The translations under genes and the position numbers were made by a program. Of a stretch of DNA of 64,000 bases, positions 16,070-24,549 are shown piece by piece. The stretch's first letter is position 1; the number at the start of each line of letters is the position of its first letter. The notes beneath the pieces are model-generated. The model was not told the origin of the DNA. It ran no database searches and saw nothing but the letters and a program-made list of their open reading frames with translations. The DNA is from Paenibacillus sp. FSL W8-0186 (GTDB lineage: Bacteria; Bacillota; Bacilli; Paenibacillales; Paenibacillaceae): the NCBI RefSeq assembly GCF_037969765.1, contig NZ_CP150207.1:4307001-4371000 (forward strand). Reading direction: 5' to 3'.

Positions 16070-17974
16070 ATGAGACTATACAGTTTGAAAATTGAAGGAT
16101 TTAGACGGCATCTAGATACGGAAGTGAATTTTTCAGATGCAACATTTTTAATTGGTGAAAATAACATAGGTAAAAGTTCAGTGTTAATGGCTCTGAATGT
16201 GTTGTTAAACGATGTGAGAAAATTACCAGAGGATGAGTTTTTCTCACTAAGAGATCCAGTAACCGGTCAAAATAAACGGATCGCAGATAAAATCGTACTG
16301 ACAGGAGAATTTAGGGATATCCCAGAAGAGGCTAGAAGCTGGGTAGGATTCAGAGGACGTATTTTAAGATACTCAAAAGAAAATGGAGAAACTGGGAATA
16401 GAATCGTTTATAGAAAAACTTTTAAACCAAACATTGACTATGTTGTAGAAATGCGTCAACAGATTAAAACCATAAAGGGTAATTACACTGATTGTGCAAC
16501 TATTGAAGATTACATTAACGCTGGTTTAGATCTCACTCCAATAAATGATAGAATCACCTCTATACTACCGACAAAAAAATTGTCCTCAAAAGAAAAAGGC
16601 ATTATCTTCGAGCTAGATGATTTATATGATTTTGATGAGCAAAACGAAGATTGGTTTGAAAATCCTGGGGGAATTCCAGCCAATGTACTATCTAAACTCC
16701 CTAAGTTTCTACTTATTCCTGCTCAAGATAAAGCCGATGAACTTTCCGGCGCATCTGGTACGTTGATATCAACCTTGTCCCAACTGTTTAATGATGTTAG
16801 AGAAGCTTCCGAAAACTATAAACAAGCTCAACATTACTTGAACTTATTAGCTGACGAACTAGATCCAGATGATCAGAAGAGTGAATTTGGAAAAATGATG
16901 TTGGAATTAAATAAAACTGTTGGTGATGTATTTCCTAATACTGGTCTAAAGGCAACTACTTCATTAACTGAGGCAGACAAGGTTATCAAACCTCAGTTTA
17001 AAGTATCGATGTTTAGTAATGTGAATACTCCTGTAGGACTCCAAGGTACTGGTATTATTCGCTCAGCGGTGTTTGCATTACTAAGATATAGAAGTATAAG
17101 AGAAAATGAAAAAGAACAAGGTAACATCAGACCATTGTTAATTGGATTTGAGGAACCTGAAATTTACTTACATCCTAATGCAGCTCAACAAATGAGAAAC
17201 ACAATATATGAATTAGCCAGTTCCAATAGCAACCAAATCGTATGTACTACGCATTCCCCTTATATGATTGATCTAAGTAAAAAACCTATGCAAATTTTGA
17301 ATTGTCTTTCAAGTAAATTAACTAGATATGCGCAGGATCAGCAAATAGAACAGATTACATGCACATCTTTTAACACTAGCGAACAATTCATTAGACTTCA
17401 AGAAGATGATAAATCTTATGTAAAAATGTTATTAAAAATCGATGATTATATTTCTAGGGTGTTTTTCTCCAAAAACGTACTAATTGTAGAGGGAGACACA
17501 GAAGATATTGTTCTAAGAGAAACCATTCACAGAATGCCTGATACTGTAAAAAAAGATATTGAATGCAACTGGCAAATTATTAAAGCTAGAGGTAAAGCGA
17601 CAATCATTTCATTAGTCAAGTACCTGAAAGCAATGGGCATTAATCCCGTTGTTATGCATGATAAAGATGAGGGTAATGAGCGTGCAGAAGTTTTCAATGA
17701 GCCAATTCTTCTAGCTGTCGGTGATGAGACCCGTCGAATAATGATATCAAACTGTATTGAAGATATACTTGGTTATGCAGCACCGTCAGGTGAAAAACCT
17801 TATAAGGCGTACAAGTTCATTTCGGATAATTGGAATCAGGAGTGGGAATCTATAACTGTGAATTGGAGGCAAATTGTTGAGGATATTTTTGAAGATTCAT
17901 TCTCACTAATTGCCCAAGAAAGCATTTCCCAGGTTGAGAAACAAGCCGCGGCTAGTGTGGAAATAGTCGAATAA
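16070..17974 (+). CDS. OLD-family ATPase/TOPRIM nuclease (stand-alone, class 1-like)
   Basis: A 634-residue protein behind GGAGG. The N-terminal ABC-type ATPase has Walker A GENNIGKSS (residues 29-37), an insertion of about 250 residues, and a Walker B-like IGFEEPEIYLHP near 360 with CTTHSPYMID after it. The C-terminal TOPRIM domain shows NVLIVEGDTEDIVLRE near residue 472 and VVMHDKDEGNE near 530, supplying the metal-binding acids. OLD proteins are ATP-linked nucleases that often defend against phages. No UvrD-like helicase follows, so this is not a Gabija pair. The gene is clearly more AT-rich than its neighbours and sits between a T-box and a tRNA, pointing to horizontal arrival. Confidence 0.9.
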   Translation: MRLYSLKIEGFRRHLDTEVNFSDATFLIGENNIGKSSVLMALNVLLNDVRKLPEDEFFSLRDPVTGQNKRIADKIVLTGEFRDIPEEARSWVGFRGRILRYSKENGETGNRIVYRKTFKPNIDYVVEMRQQIKTIKGNYTDCATIEDYINAGLDLTPINDRITSILPTKKLSSKEKGIIFELDDLYDFDEQNEDWFENPGGIPANVLSKLPKFLLIPAQDKADELSGASGTLISTLSQLFNDVREASENYKQAQHYLNLLADELDPDDQKSEFGKMMLELNKTVGDVFPNTGLKATTSLTEADKVIKPQFKVSMFSNVNTPVGLQGTGIIRSAVFALLRYRSIRENEKEQGNIRPLLIGFEEPEIYLHPNAAQQMRNTIYELASSNSNQIVCTTHSPYMIDLSKKPMQILNCLSSKLTRYAQDQQIEQITCTSFNTSEQFIRLQEDDKSYVKMLLKIDDYISRVFFSKNVLIVEGDTEDIVLRETIHRMPDTVKKDIECNWQIIKARGKATIISLVKYLKAMGINPVVMHDKDEGNERAEVFNEPILLAVGDETRRIMISNCIEDILGYAAPSGEKPYKAYKFISDNWNQEWESITVNWRQIVEDIFEDSFSLIAQESISQVEKQAAASVEIVE

Positions 17975-18033
17975 TTATTAGCTCTTTTATAAGAGGTAAC
18001 AGATATCAATTCAAGACCACTATGTGCGAAAAT

Positions 18034-18067
18034 AATTAGCCATCTTGTTGGACGAAGGTGGCTAATT
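18034..18067 (+). terminator. Probable terminator after the OLD gene
   Basis: A 13-base stem, AATTAGCCATCTT/AAGGTGGCTAATT with one G-T pair and an 8-base loop, without a long T run. The remaining gap (18068-18191) holds one more hairpin (CCGGTTG/CAACCGG, 18073-18117) and no supported gene. Confidence 0.5.
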
Positions 18068-18191
18068 TCGCTCCGGTTGCCTATCGTCTGTCCAAATACC
18101 CTTCTAAGGTCAACCGGAGACGCTTAGGGCTTTAAAATCAATTAGTACTAAAAGATGCCCATAGACGCGGGCCCCGAGGAATGCAAGGATA

Positions 18192-18302
18192 ACGTCCCAG
18201 AAGGGATACTCGCGTTCCAGGCGCGACTCCGTTCGACCTGCCGTTGCACGCGGCGGGCTCACTACGACGAGCCCCAAGGGGTTCTCATCCTCTAGATTAC
18301 GT
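18192..18302 (-). repeat. Diverged single copy of the tRNA-linked repeat
   Basis: On the minus strand this follows the second tRNA-Arg terminator and repeats the first locus: GGATGAGAACCCCTT, a GTCGTAGTGAG segment, TCGCG-CCTGGAA-CGCGA in place of CTCGCGC-ATGGA-GCGCGAG, and finally CGAGTATCCCTTCTGGGACG, again a copy of the tRNA 3' end. Sequence drift with retained arms suggests selection on structure, or simple descent. Confidence 0.8.
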
Positions 18303-18328
18303 AAAAAAACTCTCCAAAGGAGAGTTTT
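18303..18328 (-). terminator. Terminator of the second tRNA-Arg
   Basis: AAAACTCTCC-TTT-GGAGAGTTTT followed by further T bases on the minus strand; the same hairpin as behind the first tRNA-Arg. Confidence 0.88.
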
Positions 18329-18333
18329 GGCTA

Positions 18334-18407
<74 letters not shown>

Positions 18408-18421
18408 ATAAATAAGTATGT

Positions 18422-18456
18422 ATAAAAAGGATGCGTTATTTATTATAACGCATCCC
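18422..18456 (-). terminator. Terminator of the 18490-19209 gene
   Basis: The 11-base stem GGATGCGTTAT/ATAACGCATCC with loop AATAA is followed by TTTTT on the minus strand. It overlaps the promoter of the next tRNA. Confidence 0.85.
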
Positions 18457-18469
18457 TTTCTATTTTCAA
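18442..18469 (-). promoter_or_regulatory. SigA-type promoter of the second tRNA-Arg, inside a terminator
   Basis: On the minus strand, TTGAAA (18469-18464) and TATAAT (18447-18442) are 16 bases apart. The -10 box lies in the apex of the preceding gene's terminator hairpin. Transcription would start about 28 bases before the tRNA. Confidence 0.65.
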
Positions 18470-18489
18470 AGTACTATTTTTGCTGCCGT

Positions 18490-19209
18490 TTAATGCTGGC
18501 CGTTTTCACCACTCAATTTTTCCCTGAGCTTGTCGGCGATGTCGCCGTAAGCGAGCAGCTGCTCCTTGAAATCAGCACGCTGCTTTGCAGGCTCAGGCCA
18601 GCCAGTATCGCCAAAGTTCTCTTCAGCGATCTCGGCATAAGCCTCGTGAAGACTGTTATCATACCAGTCGATCTCAAAATCGGCATCACTGCGAATCATC
18701 CGGATGATCTCATAATCCTCGTTCCCATTCTGGGAGCGGGCTACGTACACAAACAGCTCCGGATCACCGGCCGCACCGGGCCATACTTGAATTTCGGCGC
18801 ATTCCCGGCCATCATGTTCAGCCAACCGGCGAAATTTGGCTTCCTTAATATAATACATATTCCTTCGCACCTCGTTATTCTGTAGTTGGTGTTTGTCTTC
18901 AACCCCGTTCCCATAACCGATCCGGGCCAGCTCACGCCTGGTCTCTTCCGTGCCCAACCGGTAGATTTCCCGGTATACCTTGTCAATCTGACTCTGGTAC
19001 CCGCTGTTTACGACATCTTCTGGCGTATCCGGCCAAGGATACATGTAGGCCACAAAGGAGCTATCCTCCTTCTCTCCAATCCGCTCCAGCATATATCTCA
19101 AATTGATTGCCTCTTCAGAAGACGCTTCAATCGTCCATTCATAAGCTGTGGCGCCCTGCTCTTCCAGAACCGAGCGTCCCGGTATGGACACATAGTAACG
19201 CTTACCCAT
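18490..19209 (-). CDS. Hypothetical acidic protein
   Basis: A 239-residue soluble, Glu-rich protein starting MGKRYYVSIPGRSVLEEQG. The ATG at 19209 is chosen because GGAGGGG lies 5 bases before it; the frame extends upstream without another ribosome site. No signal peptide, membrane segment or known motif was recognised. It is monocistronic, with its own terminator just before the tRNA-Arg. Confidence 0.8.
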   Translation of the reverse strand: MGKRYYVSIPGRSVLEEQGATAYEWTIEASSEEAINLRYMLERIGEKEDSSFVAYMYPWPDTPEDVVNSGYQSQIDKVYREIYRLGTEETRRELARIGYGNGVEDKHQLQNNEVRRNMYYIKEAKFRRLAEHDGRECAEIQVWPGAAGDPELFVYVARSQNGNEDYEIIRMIRSDADFEIDWYDNSLHEAYAEIAEENFGDTGWPEPAKQRADFKEQLLAYGDIADKLREKLSGENGQH

Positions 19210-19291
19210 CGTCACCCCTCCTCTAAGCTTGCCATAGTTACCATTGTGTGCAATGTGAAAGAAAACATGCACGTCGAGCCGCTGTCAGCAC

Positions 19292-19331
19292 CATAAAATA
19301 AAATCGCCAGCCTGAGAACACTCAGACTGGC
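19292..19331 (-). terminator. Terminator of tex
   Basis: GCCAG.CTGAG/CTCAG.CTGGC hairpin followed on the minus strand by GATTTTATTTTA. Confidence 0.75.
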
Positions 19332-19350
19332 AATTTATTGGGTTCCTGCG

Positions 19351-21573
19351 TTATGATTTTACTTCAGAGGGCTTGCGCATCGTCAAACCAACTCGTCCCT
19401 TCTTAATGTCAATGTTAAGCACCCATACTGTCACATTGTCGCCAACCGATACCACGTCCATCGGATGCTTCACATAGCCATTGCTAAGCTGGGATATATG
19501 CACCAAACCATCGTTTTTGATGCCGATATCGACAAATGCGCCGAAATCAATGACGTTGCGGACGGTACCCTGAAGCTCCATGCCTGGGGATAAATCCTCG
19601 ATCTTCAGAACATCCGTGCGGAAGATCGGCGGCGGAAGCTCCTCCCGCGGGTCACGGCCCGGTCGCTGCAAACTGTCGAGAATATCCCGCAATGTCGGAA
19701 CTCCTACGCCGAGCTGTACGGCCAGGTTCTCCGGCTCCAGCGTAGAGAGCATTTGGGCCAATTCCTTCGTTCCAAGCTGACTCAGTTCTACGCGCAGCTC
19801 CTTGAACAATTCGGTTACCACGCCATAAGACTCTGGATGAATCGGCGTGCGGTCAAGCGGATGCTCCCCATCATTGATCCGCAAGAAGCCGATACACTGC
19901 TCATACGTTTTTGCGCCAAGGCGCGGAACCTTTTGCAGCTGTTTGCGGCTCGTAAATTTTCCATTCTCTTCCCGATATTTCACGATGTTCCTGGCAGTGG
20001 TTGCATTAACGCCAGAAACGTAGGACAAAAGAGAAGGAGATGCCGTATTCACGTCTACACCGACATGGTTAACCGCAGACTCTACTACCGCCGTAAGACT
20101 CTCGTCCAGATGCTTCTGGGATACGTCGTGCTGATATTGGCCTACGCCGATTGCTTTAGGTTCGATCTTTACGAGCTCGGCCAGCGGATCCTGCAGCCTT
20201 CTGGCGATCGAAACCGCGCTGCGTTCAGCGACGTCCAGATCAGGGAACTCCTGCTGCGCCAGCTTTGAGGCTGAATAGACACTGGCACCCGCCTCATTCA
20301 CGATCAGATAGGCCAGGTTAGGATCATTGCGTTCCGCAATGATCTCGGCCACAAATTGCTCGGTCTCCCGGGAAGCCGTTCCATTGCCGATGACAATCAG
20401 CTCCGCGCCGTATTTATCTATAAGTTCATTAAATTTAACCGCTGCTTCCCTTTTTTTGTTGTTCGGCGGCGTCGGGTAGGTTACAGCGACCTCAAGCAGC
20501 TTCCCTGTTTCGTCCACGACGGCCAGCTTGCAGCCTGTACGGTAAGCCGGGTCAACGCCGAGCACGATTTTCCCTTTTACCGGCGGCTGAAGCAGCAAAC
20601 TGCGCAAATTCGCCGAGAAAATAGAAATCGCCTGCCGCTCAGCCTTCTCCGTCAGCTCCGCGCGCACCTCCCGTTCGATCGAGGGGGCGATCAGCCTTTT
20701 ATAAGCATCTTCAATTACGCTTTGAAGGATGCCCTCAGTGACGGAACGCCCTTTAATCGTCCGCCCAGCAATATGGCGATGGATGGCCTCGGCGTCCAGT
20801 TCCAGCGATATTTTCAGAATATTCTCGCGTTCTCCCCGGTTAATCGCCAATATGCGATGGGGCGGCATTTTCTTGGCCGGCTCACGATAGTCGTAATACA
20901 TCTCGTATACGGATTCTTCCTCGGAGTTTTTCGCTTCCGACACGATCACGCCATGATCCATGCTGTACTTCCGCACCCAGGCTCTGATTGCCGCCTCGTC
21001 CGCGATCTCCTCGGCCACGATGTCCATAGCGCCCTGCAATGCGTCCTCCGCCGTCTCTACAGCAAGCTCCGCATTTACATACTTGGCAGACTCCTCCAGC
21101 GGCATGCCGTCTTTAGGCTGTGATAGCAGCCATTTTGCCAGAGGCTCCAGGCCTTTTTCTTTGGCGACGCTGGCTCTTGTCTTGCGCTTTTGCCGGTAAG
21201 GACGGTATAAATCCTCCACCTCTTGCAGCTTTACGGCTTGAACGATGGCAGACTCCAGCTCCGGGGTCAATTTGTCCTGCTCGCCAATAATGCGGATCAC
21301 TTCCCGCTTGCGGACCTCCAAATTCCGCAAATACTGCACCCGGTCGTCGATATCGCGCAGCTGGTTTTCATCCAGTTCCCCGGTCATCTCTTTGCGGTAA
21401 CGGGCTACGAAGGGAATCGTATTGCCTTCATCCAGCAGTTGGACGGTCGTCCGTACCCCTTTTAAAGGCAGCCCTAGCTCTTTAGCTACCTGAACCACAA
21501 TTCTTTCCTGAACCTTAGCCTCGATTTGCGCTTCGCTTGTATTCGTTTCCGGATTGATTTCAGTTTGTGACAA
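19351..21573 (-). CDS. tex: Tex-family RNA-binding protein
   Basis: About 740 residues. Order of domains: N-terminal helical Tex domain; a YqgF/RNase H-like domain (GKIVLGVDPAYRTGCKLAVVD); a helix-hairpin-helix region (VNTASPSLLSYVSGVNATTARNIVKYRE); and a C-terminal S1 domain (GMELQGTVRNVIDFGAFVDIGIKNDGLVHISQ). Tex proteins are conserved cytoplasmic nucleic-acid-binding factors linked to transcription. I chose TTG at 21573, seven bases after AAAGAGG; an ATG at 21579 touches that ribosome site. Its position downstream of the alr-ndo block matches the Bacillus order (ydcI). Confidence 0.95.
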   Translation of the reverse strand: MSQTEINPETNTSEAQIEAKVQERIVVQVAKELGLPLKGVRTTVQLLDEGNTIPFVARYRKEMTGELDENQLRDIDDRVQYLRNLEVRKREVIRIIGEQDKLTPELESAIVQAVKLQEVEDLYRPYRQKRKTRASVAKEKGLEPLAKWLLSQPKDGMPLEESAKYVNAELAVETAEDALQGAMDIVAEEIADEAAIRAWVRKYSMDHGVIVSEAKNSEEESVYEMYYDYREPAKKMPPHRILAINRGERENILKISLELDAEAIHRHIAGRTIKGRSVTEGILQSVIEDAYKRLIAPSIEREVRAELTEKAERQAISIFSANLRSLLLQPPVKGKIVLGVDPAYRTGCKLAVVDETGKLLEVAVTYPTPPNNKKREAAVKFNELIDKYGAELIVIGNGTASRETEQFVAEIIAERNDPNLAYLIVNEAGASVYSASKLAQQEFPDLDVAERSAVSIARRLQDPLAELVKIEPKAIGVGQYQHDVSQKHLDESLTAVVESAVNHVGVDVNTASPSLLSYVSGVNATTARNIVKYREENGKFTSRKQLQKVPRLGAKTYEQCIGFLRINDGEHPLDRTPIHPESYGVVTELFKELRVELSQLGTKELAQMLSTLEPENLAVQLGVGVPTLRDILDSLQRPGRDPREELPPPIFRTDVLKIEDLSPGMELQGTVRNVIDFGAFVDIGIKNDGLVHISQLSNGYVKHPMDVVSVGDNVTVWVLNIDIKKGRVGLTMRKPSEVKS

Positions 21574-21671
21574 AGTCATCCCTCTTTCATCCTCAGATTG
21601 CACTGCTCCTATTATCACAAAATTTATGGCCGAGTGCCAGTCGGAACCACTCTTTGCTGTGAATGAACAAC

Positions 21672-21698
21672 AAAAAACACCGTACACGAGGTACGGTG
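21672..21698 (-). terminator. Terminator of the DUF4190-like gene
   Basis: Perfect CACCGTAC/GTACGGTG stem with loop CTCGT on the minus strand, followed by six T. Confidence 0.88.
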
Positions 21699-21713
21699 TC
21701 CGATCGTCGAATT

Positions 21714-22076
21714 TTAGAAGTTCGAGTAGTTCCAGTAGTTATCCGGTGTAGATACGGCAGCGATAATTACGATGACAAAGAACAGGATGAAAAGGCCATA
21801 AATTACGGTTCCGATAATGCCGCATACCAATCCAGCTACGGAGAAGCCATGCCCTTTCTCCTGAGTCACCTTGATTTCCTTAAAGGAAAGAGACGCAATA
21901 ATGATCGCTACGATCCCTAAAAAGAATCCAATGTACGGTATAGCAATAGCCAAAATTCCCAAAACCAGCGCCGTAACTGATTTTCCATTCGTATTCTGCT
22001 CGGCAGGCGGTGCAGGCGGCTGGGGTGGGGCGGGCGGATAATTGTAGTTGTACTGCCCGGAAGAATTATAATCCAT
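21714..22076 (-). CDS. DUF4190-like membrane protein with Pro-rich head
   Basis: A 120-residue protein. Residues 1-30 are rich in Tyr, Asn and Pro. Then come two hydrophobic segments (ALVLGILAIAIPYIGFFLGIVAIIIASL and FSVAGLVCGIIGTVIYGLFILFFVIVIIAAV) separated by a charged turn, with the Gly-rich pattern of DUF4190 proteins. GGAGGA is the ribosome site. Its role is unknown. It lies between ndoA and tex and has its own terminator. Confidence 0.8.
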   Translation of the reverse strand: MDYNSSGQYNYNYPPAPPQPPAPPAEQNTNGKSVTALVLGILAIAIPYIGFFLGIVAIIIASLSFKEIKVTQEKGHGFSVAGLVCGIIGTVIYGLFILFFVIVIIAAVSTPDNYWNYSNF

Positions 22077-22193
22077 TAAAAACGGTCCTCCTCAGAGAAA
22101 TAGATATGATTATTATACCAGATTCAGCCAATGAAGATATGCGAAAACGAAAAAATTCATTCTAACTATAAATGGAAGCATACCAGCGACATG

Positions 22194-22222
22194 AAAAAAG
22201 ACGCCCTTGAGGCAGGGCGCCT
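22194..22222 (-). terminator. Terminator of the alr-ndo region
   Basis: On the minus strand GGCGCCCT-GCCTCA-AGGGCGTC precedes TTTTTT. It closes ndoA. Confidence 0.85.
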
Positions 22223-22247
22223 AAGGGAGATTTCTCCCCCTTTTTCA

Positions 22248-22598
22248 TCAAAAATCGATTAATCCCAGACTAATAAGCAGCGAATCGTTAACCTTTTTCA
22301 TCGTCTCATCATCCAGGTGGGTAATTTTGTCCGTTAATCTTTGCTTGTCAATCGTTCGTATCTGTTCAAGCAAGATGACGGAATCCCGGTCGAATCCATG
22401 CGTAGCCGCTTCAATCTCAACATGAGTCGGGAGCTTCGCTTTTTGAATTTGAGCGGTAATGGCAGCAACGATTACCGTAGGGCTGAATCGATTGCCGATA
22501 TCGTTCTGGATGATAAGCACAGGTCTTACCCCGCCCTGTTCAGAACCGACCACAGGGGAAAGGTCTGCAAAAAATACGTCGCCGCGCTTTACAATCAA
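22248..22598 (-). CDS. ndoA: EndoA (MazF-type) mRNA interferase toxin
   Basis: A 116-residue toxin, the exact usual length. The catalytic Arg25 (GGVRPVLII) and Thr48 (AAIT) are present, as is the SEQGG loop. The start is TTG, four bases after the antitoxin stop and behind GGGGTG. Family knowledge: the dimer cuts mRNA at specific short sites (UACAU in B. subtilis) and is neutralised by NdoAI. Confidence 0.96.
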   Translation of the reverse strand: MIVKRGDVFFADLSPVVGSEQGGVRPVLIIQNDIGNRFSPTVIVAAITAQIQKAKLPTHVEIEAATHGFDRDSVILLEQIRTIDKQRLTDKITHLDDETMKKVNDSLLISLGLIDF

Positions 22599-22601
22599 TG
22601 G

Positions 22602-22883
22602 TCACACCCCGCTAACTAGGCGGTCCAGAGTGCTGTCTGCATCTTCCTCCGCGTGGAAAGCTTCAGAGGCCATGGTTAAGTTAATTTTGGCCATTTCCAT
22701 GTAGCCGCGCTGCATTGACTCCCGGATGAAGCGTTTCTTCCGTTCGTTCAAATACAGTTTCATGGCTTGCCTAATAAGCTCACTACGATTGGAGTTCTCC
22801 ATAGCTACGATTCCATCCACTTCCTGTAACAGATGATCCGGTAAGCTGATCATAATCCTTTTGGTGTTCTGCATATTGGCCAT
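22602..22883 (-). CDS. ndoAI: EndoAI antitoxin (ribbon-helix-helix)
   Basis: 93 residues, as in B. subtilis. The N-terminal ribbon-helix-helix reads TKRIMISLPDHLLQEVDGIVAMENSNRSELIRQAMKLYL; the acidic C-terminal tail (HAEEDADSTL) is the toxin-blocking part. I start at 22883, where GGGGGTGG precedes the ATG by 10 bases; the frame runs further upstream without support. It is cotranscribed with the toxin and lies downstream of alr, the standard order. Confidence 0.95.
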   Translation of the reverse strand: MANMQNTKRIMISLPDHLLQEVDGIVAMENSNRSELIRQAMKLYLNERKKRFIRESMQRGYMEMAKINLTMASEAFHAEEDADSTLDRLVSGV

Positions 22884-23138
22884 CGTTAAACATCCACCCC
22901 CAAAACCTTGTCGACCCAGATCCTTGTGACTCAGTATAGCAATATTCAAGGATATTTATACAAAAGAATATATGCTAAGTGTATATCAAGTATGCTGCAT
23001 TTCATTATAACCAAAATTGGCATGAGCGTACATACCTGATCATTTCCATCTTTTCGATCATAATGTATATCATTCGATGGACCTAGCATAAATTCCTTCC
23101 ATTAGGAAGAGAGTTTTGTAGTTTTTTGTCTGCCTGTA

Positions 23139-24323
23139 TCAGGCAAACAACGGGTTAACTAAAATTTGCGGTCTATTTGTGCCTATGTATAGACGGGGCA
23201 CACGATGAGCCAGCATACAAATCAACTCGTAGTTTATGGTACCGAGCATGGAGGCCAGTTCGTCCGCTGTAATCGTTGCACCGGACTGCCGGCCGATGAG
23301 AACAACCTCCTCACCGACTTGGATTTCTTCAGCTTCTTCAGCTAAAGATTGTAGCGAAACCATACATTGGTCCATGCAGATCGTTCCCACGACGGGGACG
23401 CGCCGTCCGCGAATAAGCATTTGCGCTTTACCGCTAAGCATCCGTGAATATCCGTCGGCATAGCCTATGGGCAGCGTTGCAATAATCTCTTCCCGGTCCG
23501 TCACATATTTCGCTCCGTAGCTTACGGAGGAGTGGGGCGGCAAAGTCTTCACCTGAACGGTTTCCGTCTTAAGAGACAGAACCGGATGAAGCGGAACCTG
23601 GGCCTTGTGAACCTCATCGGACGGGTAGAGACCATACAATGCGATGCCGATCCGCACCATCTGGCACGAAATCTCCGGTAAATCAATTGCAACCGCGCTG
23701 TTGCCTGTATGTATAATCGGGATATCCAAATCATAATGCTTCAGCGCATGAACCACATTCTGAAAACGTCGGTACTGTTCCAATGTATAGCTCTTATCTT
23801 GTTCATCCGCTGTTGCAAAGTGGGTAAATATGCCCTCCACTTCCAATTGCGGCAAGCTCATTGCATGGCGGATGAAATCCAGCGCCTCATCCCCGGGCAA
23901 GAGTCCGAGACGCCCCATACCAGAATCGATTTTGATATGAACTTTTAGTTTGCCGGGATACTCAACAGGATCAATAGCCTTTATCTCGTCAAGCACCTCT
24001 CCGCTGAACAAAGTAAGCGTAATCCCATTCTCCCATGCCGTACGTATTCCGTGCGGAGGGGTATAGCCCAGAACCAGAATAGGAATGGTCAGACCAGCTT
24101 GGCGCAGCTCCAGCGCCTCGTCCAGGAAGGCTACGCTAAGATAGTCGGCACCGTATTGCTCAAGTTCTTTGGCGATGGGCACAGCTCCATGTCCATATGC
24201 ATTTGCTTTAACGCATGCCAACAGCTTCATGTCCGCCGGTATTCTTCTCCGTAGAGCAGTATAGTTGGCATAAAGCGCGTCCAAATCGATTTCTGCACGG
24301 GTAGGTCGATACTTCACTTGCAC
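23139..24323 (-). CDS. alr: Alanine racemase
   Basis: About 394 residues. Converts L- to D-alanine for peptidoglycan. The PLP lysine is Lys39 in CVKANAYGHG; the second catalytic residue is the Tyr of SVSYGAKY; the C-terminal beta-domain contains PVVGTICMDQCMV. I chose GTG at 24323, preceded by GAGAAGGTGA at about 9 bases, because it gives the family's usual N terminus before RAEIDLDAL and puts the PLP lysine at the standard position 39. The open frame reaches 24374. Confidence 0.95.
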   Translation of the reverse strand: MQVKYRPTRAEIDLDALYANYTALRRRIPADMKLLACVKANAYGHGAVPIAKELEQYGADYLSVAFLDEALELRQAGLTIPILVLGYTPPHGIRTAWENGITLTLFSGEVLDEIKAIDPVEYPGKLKVHIKIDSGMGRLGLLPGDEALDFIRHAMSLPQLEVEGIFTHFATADEQDKSYTLEQYRRFQNVVHALKHYDLDIPIIHTGNSAVAIDLPEISCQMVRIGIALYGLYPSDEVHKAQVPLHPVLSLKTETVQVKTLPPHSSVSYGAKYVTDREEIIATLPIGYADGYSRMLSGKAQMLIRGRRVPVVGTICMDQCMVSLQSLAEEAEEIQVGEEVVLIGRQSGATITADELASMLGTINYELICMLAHRVPRLYIGTNRPQILVNPLFA

Positions 24324-24470
24324 TTTGTAGGTCACCTTCTCTAATGAGTGAAAATCCATCATCAAACAATACATTAATCGTAATGTTCTAGAAGGCGGCT
24401 GTCAATTATACAGAATAAGCCATATTGTGCATATGAAGTCATTTTAACCCATAATCCTGTTTAATCCAAA

Positions 24471-24549
24471 TAAAAAGAAGAGACAGACTGACGGGTTCGA
24501 TAGCTTCTACAGTCTATCTGAAGTACCGCAAGTCCGCCAGCCTCTTCTT
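24471..24549 (-). terminator. Probable terminator of ydcC
   Basis: An 8-base outer stem AAGAAGAG/CTCTTCTT, with the 5' arm touching the ydcC stop codon, is followed by TTTTAT on the minus strand. The loop is large but has internal pairing (GGCGGACTTG region). Confidence 0.5.

Noticed and set aside
16070..17974. Gabija or PARIS defence system
   Set aside because: The ATPase/TOPRIM protein is present, but no UvrD-like helicase (GajB) or AriB-like partner lies on either side; a stand-alone OLD protein fits better.
23139..23165. Hairpin at the end of alr as a terminator
   Set aside because: The stem lies largely in the coding end and the bases after it on the minus strand are A-rich, not T-rich.
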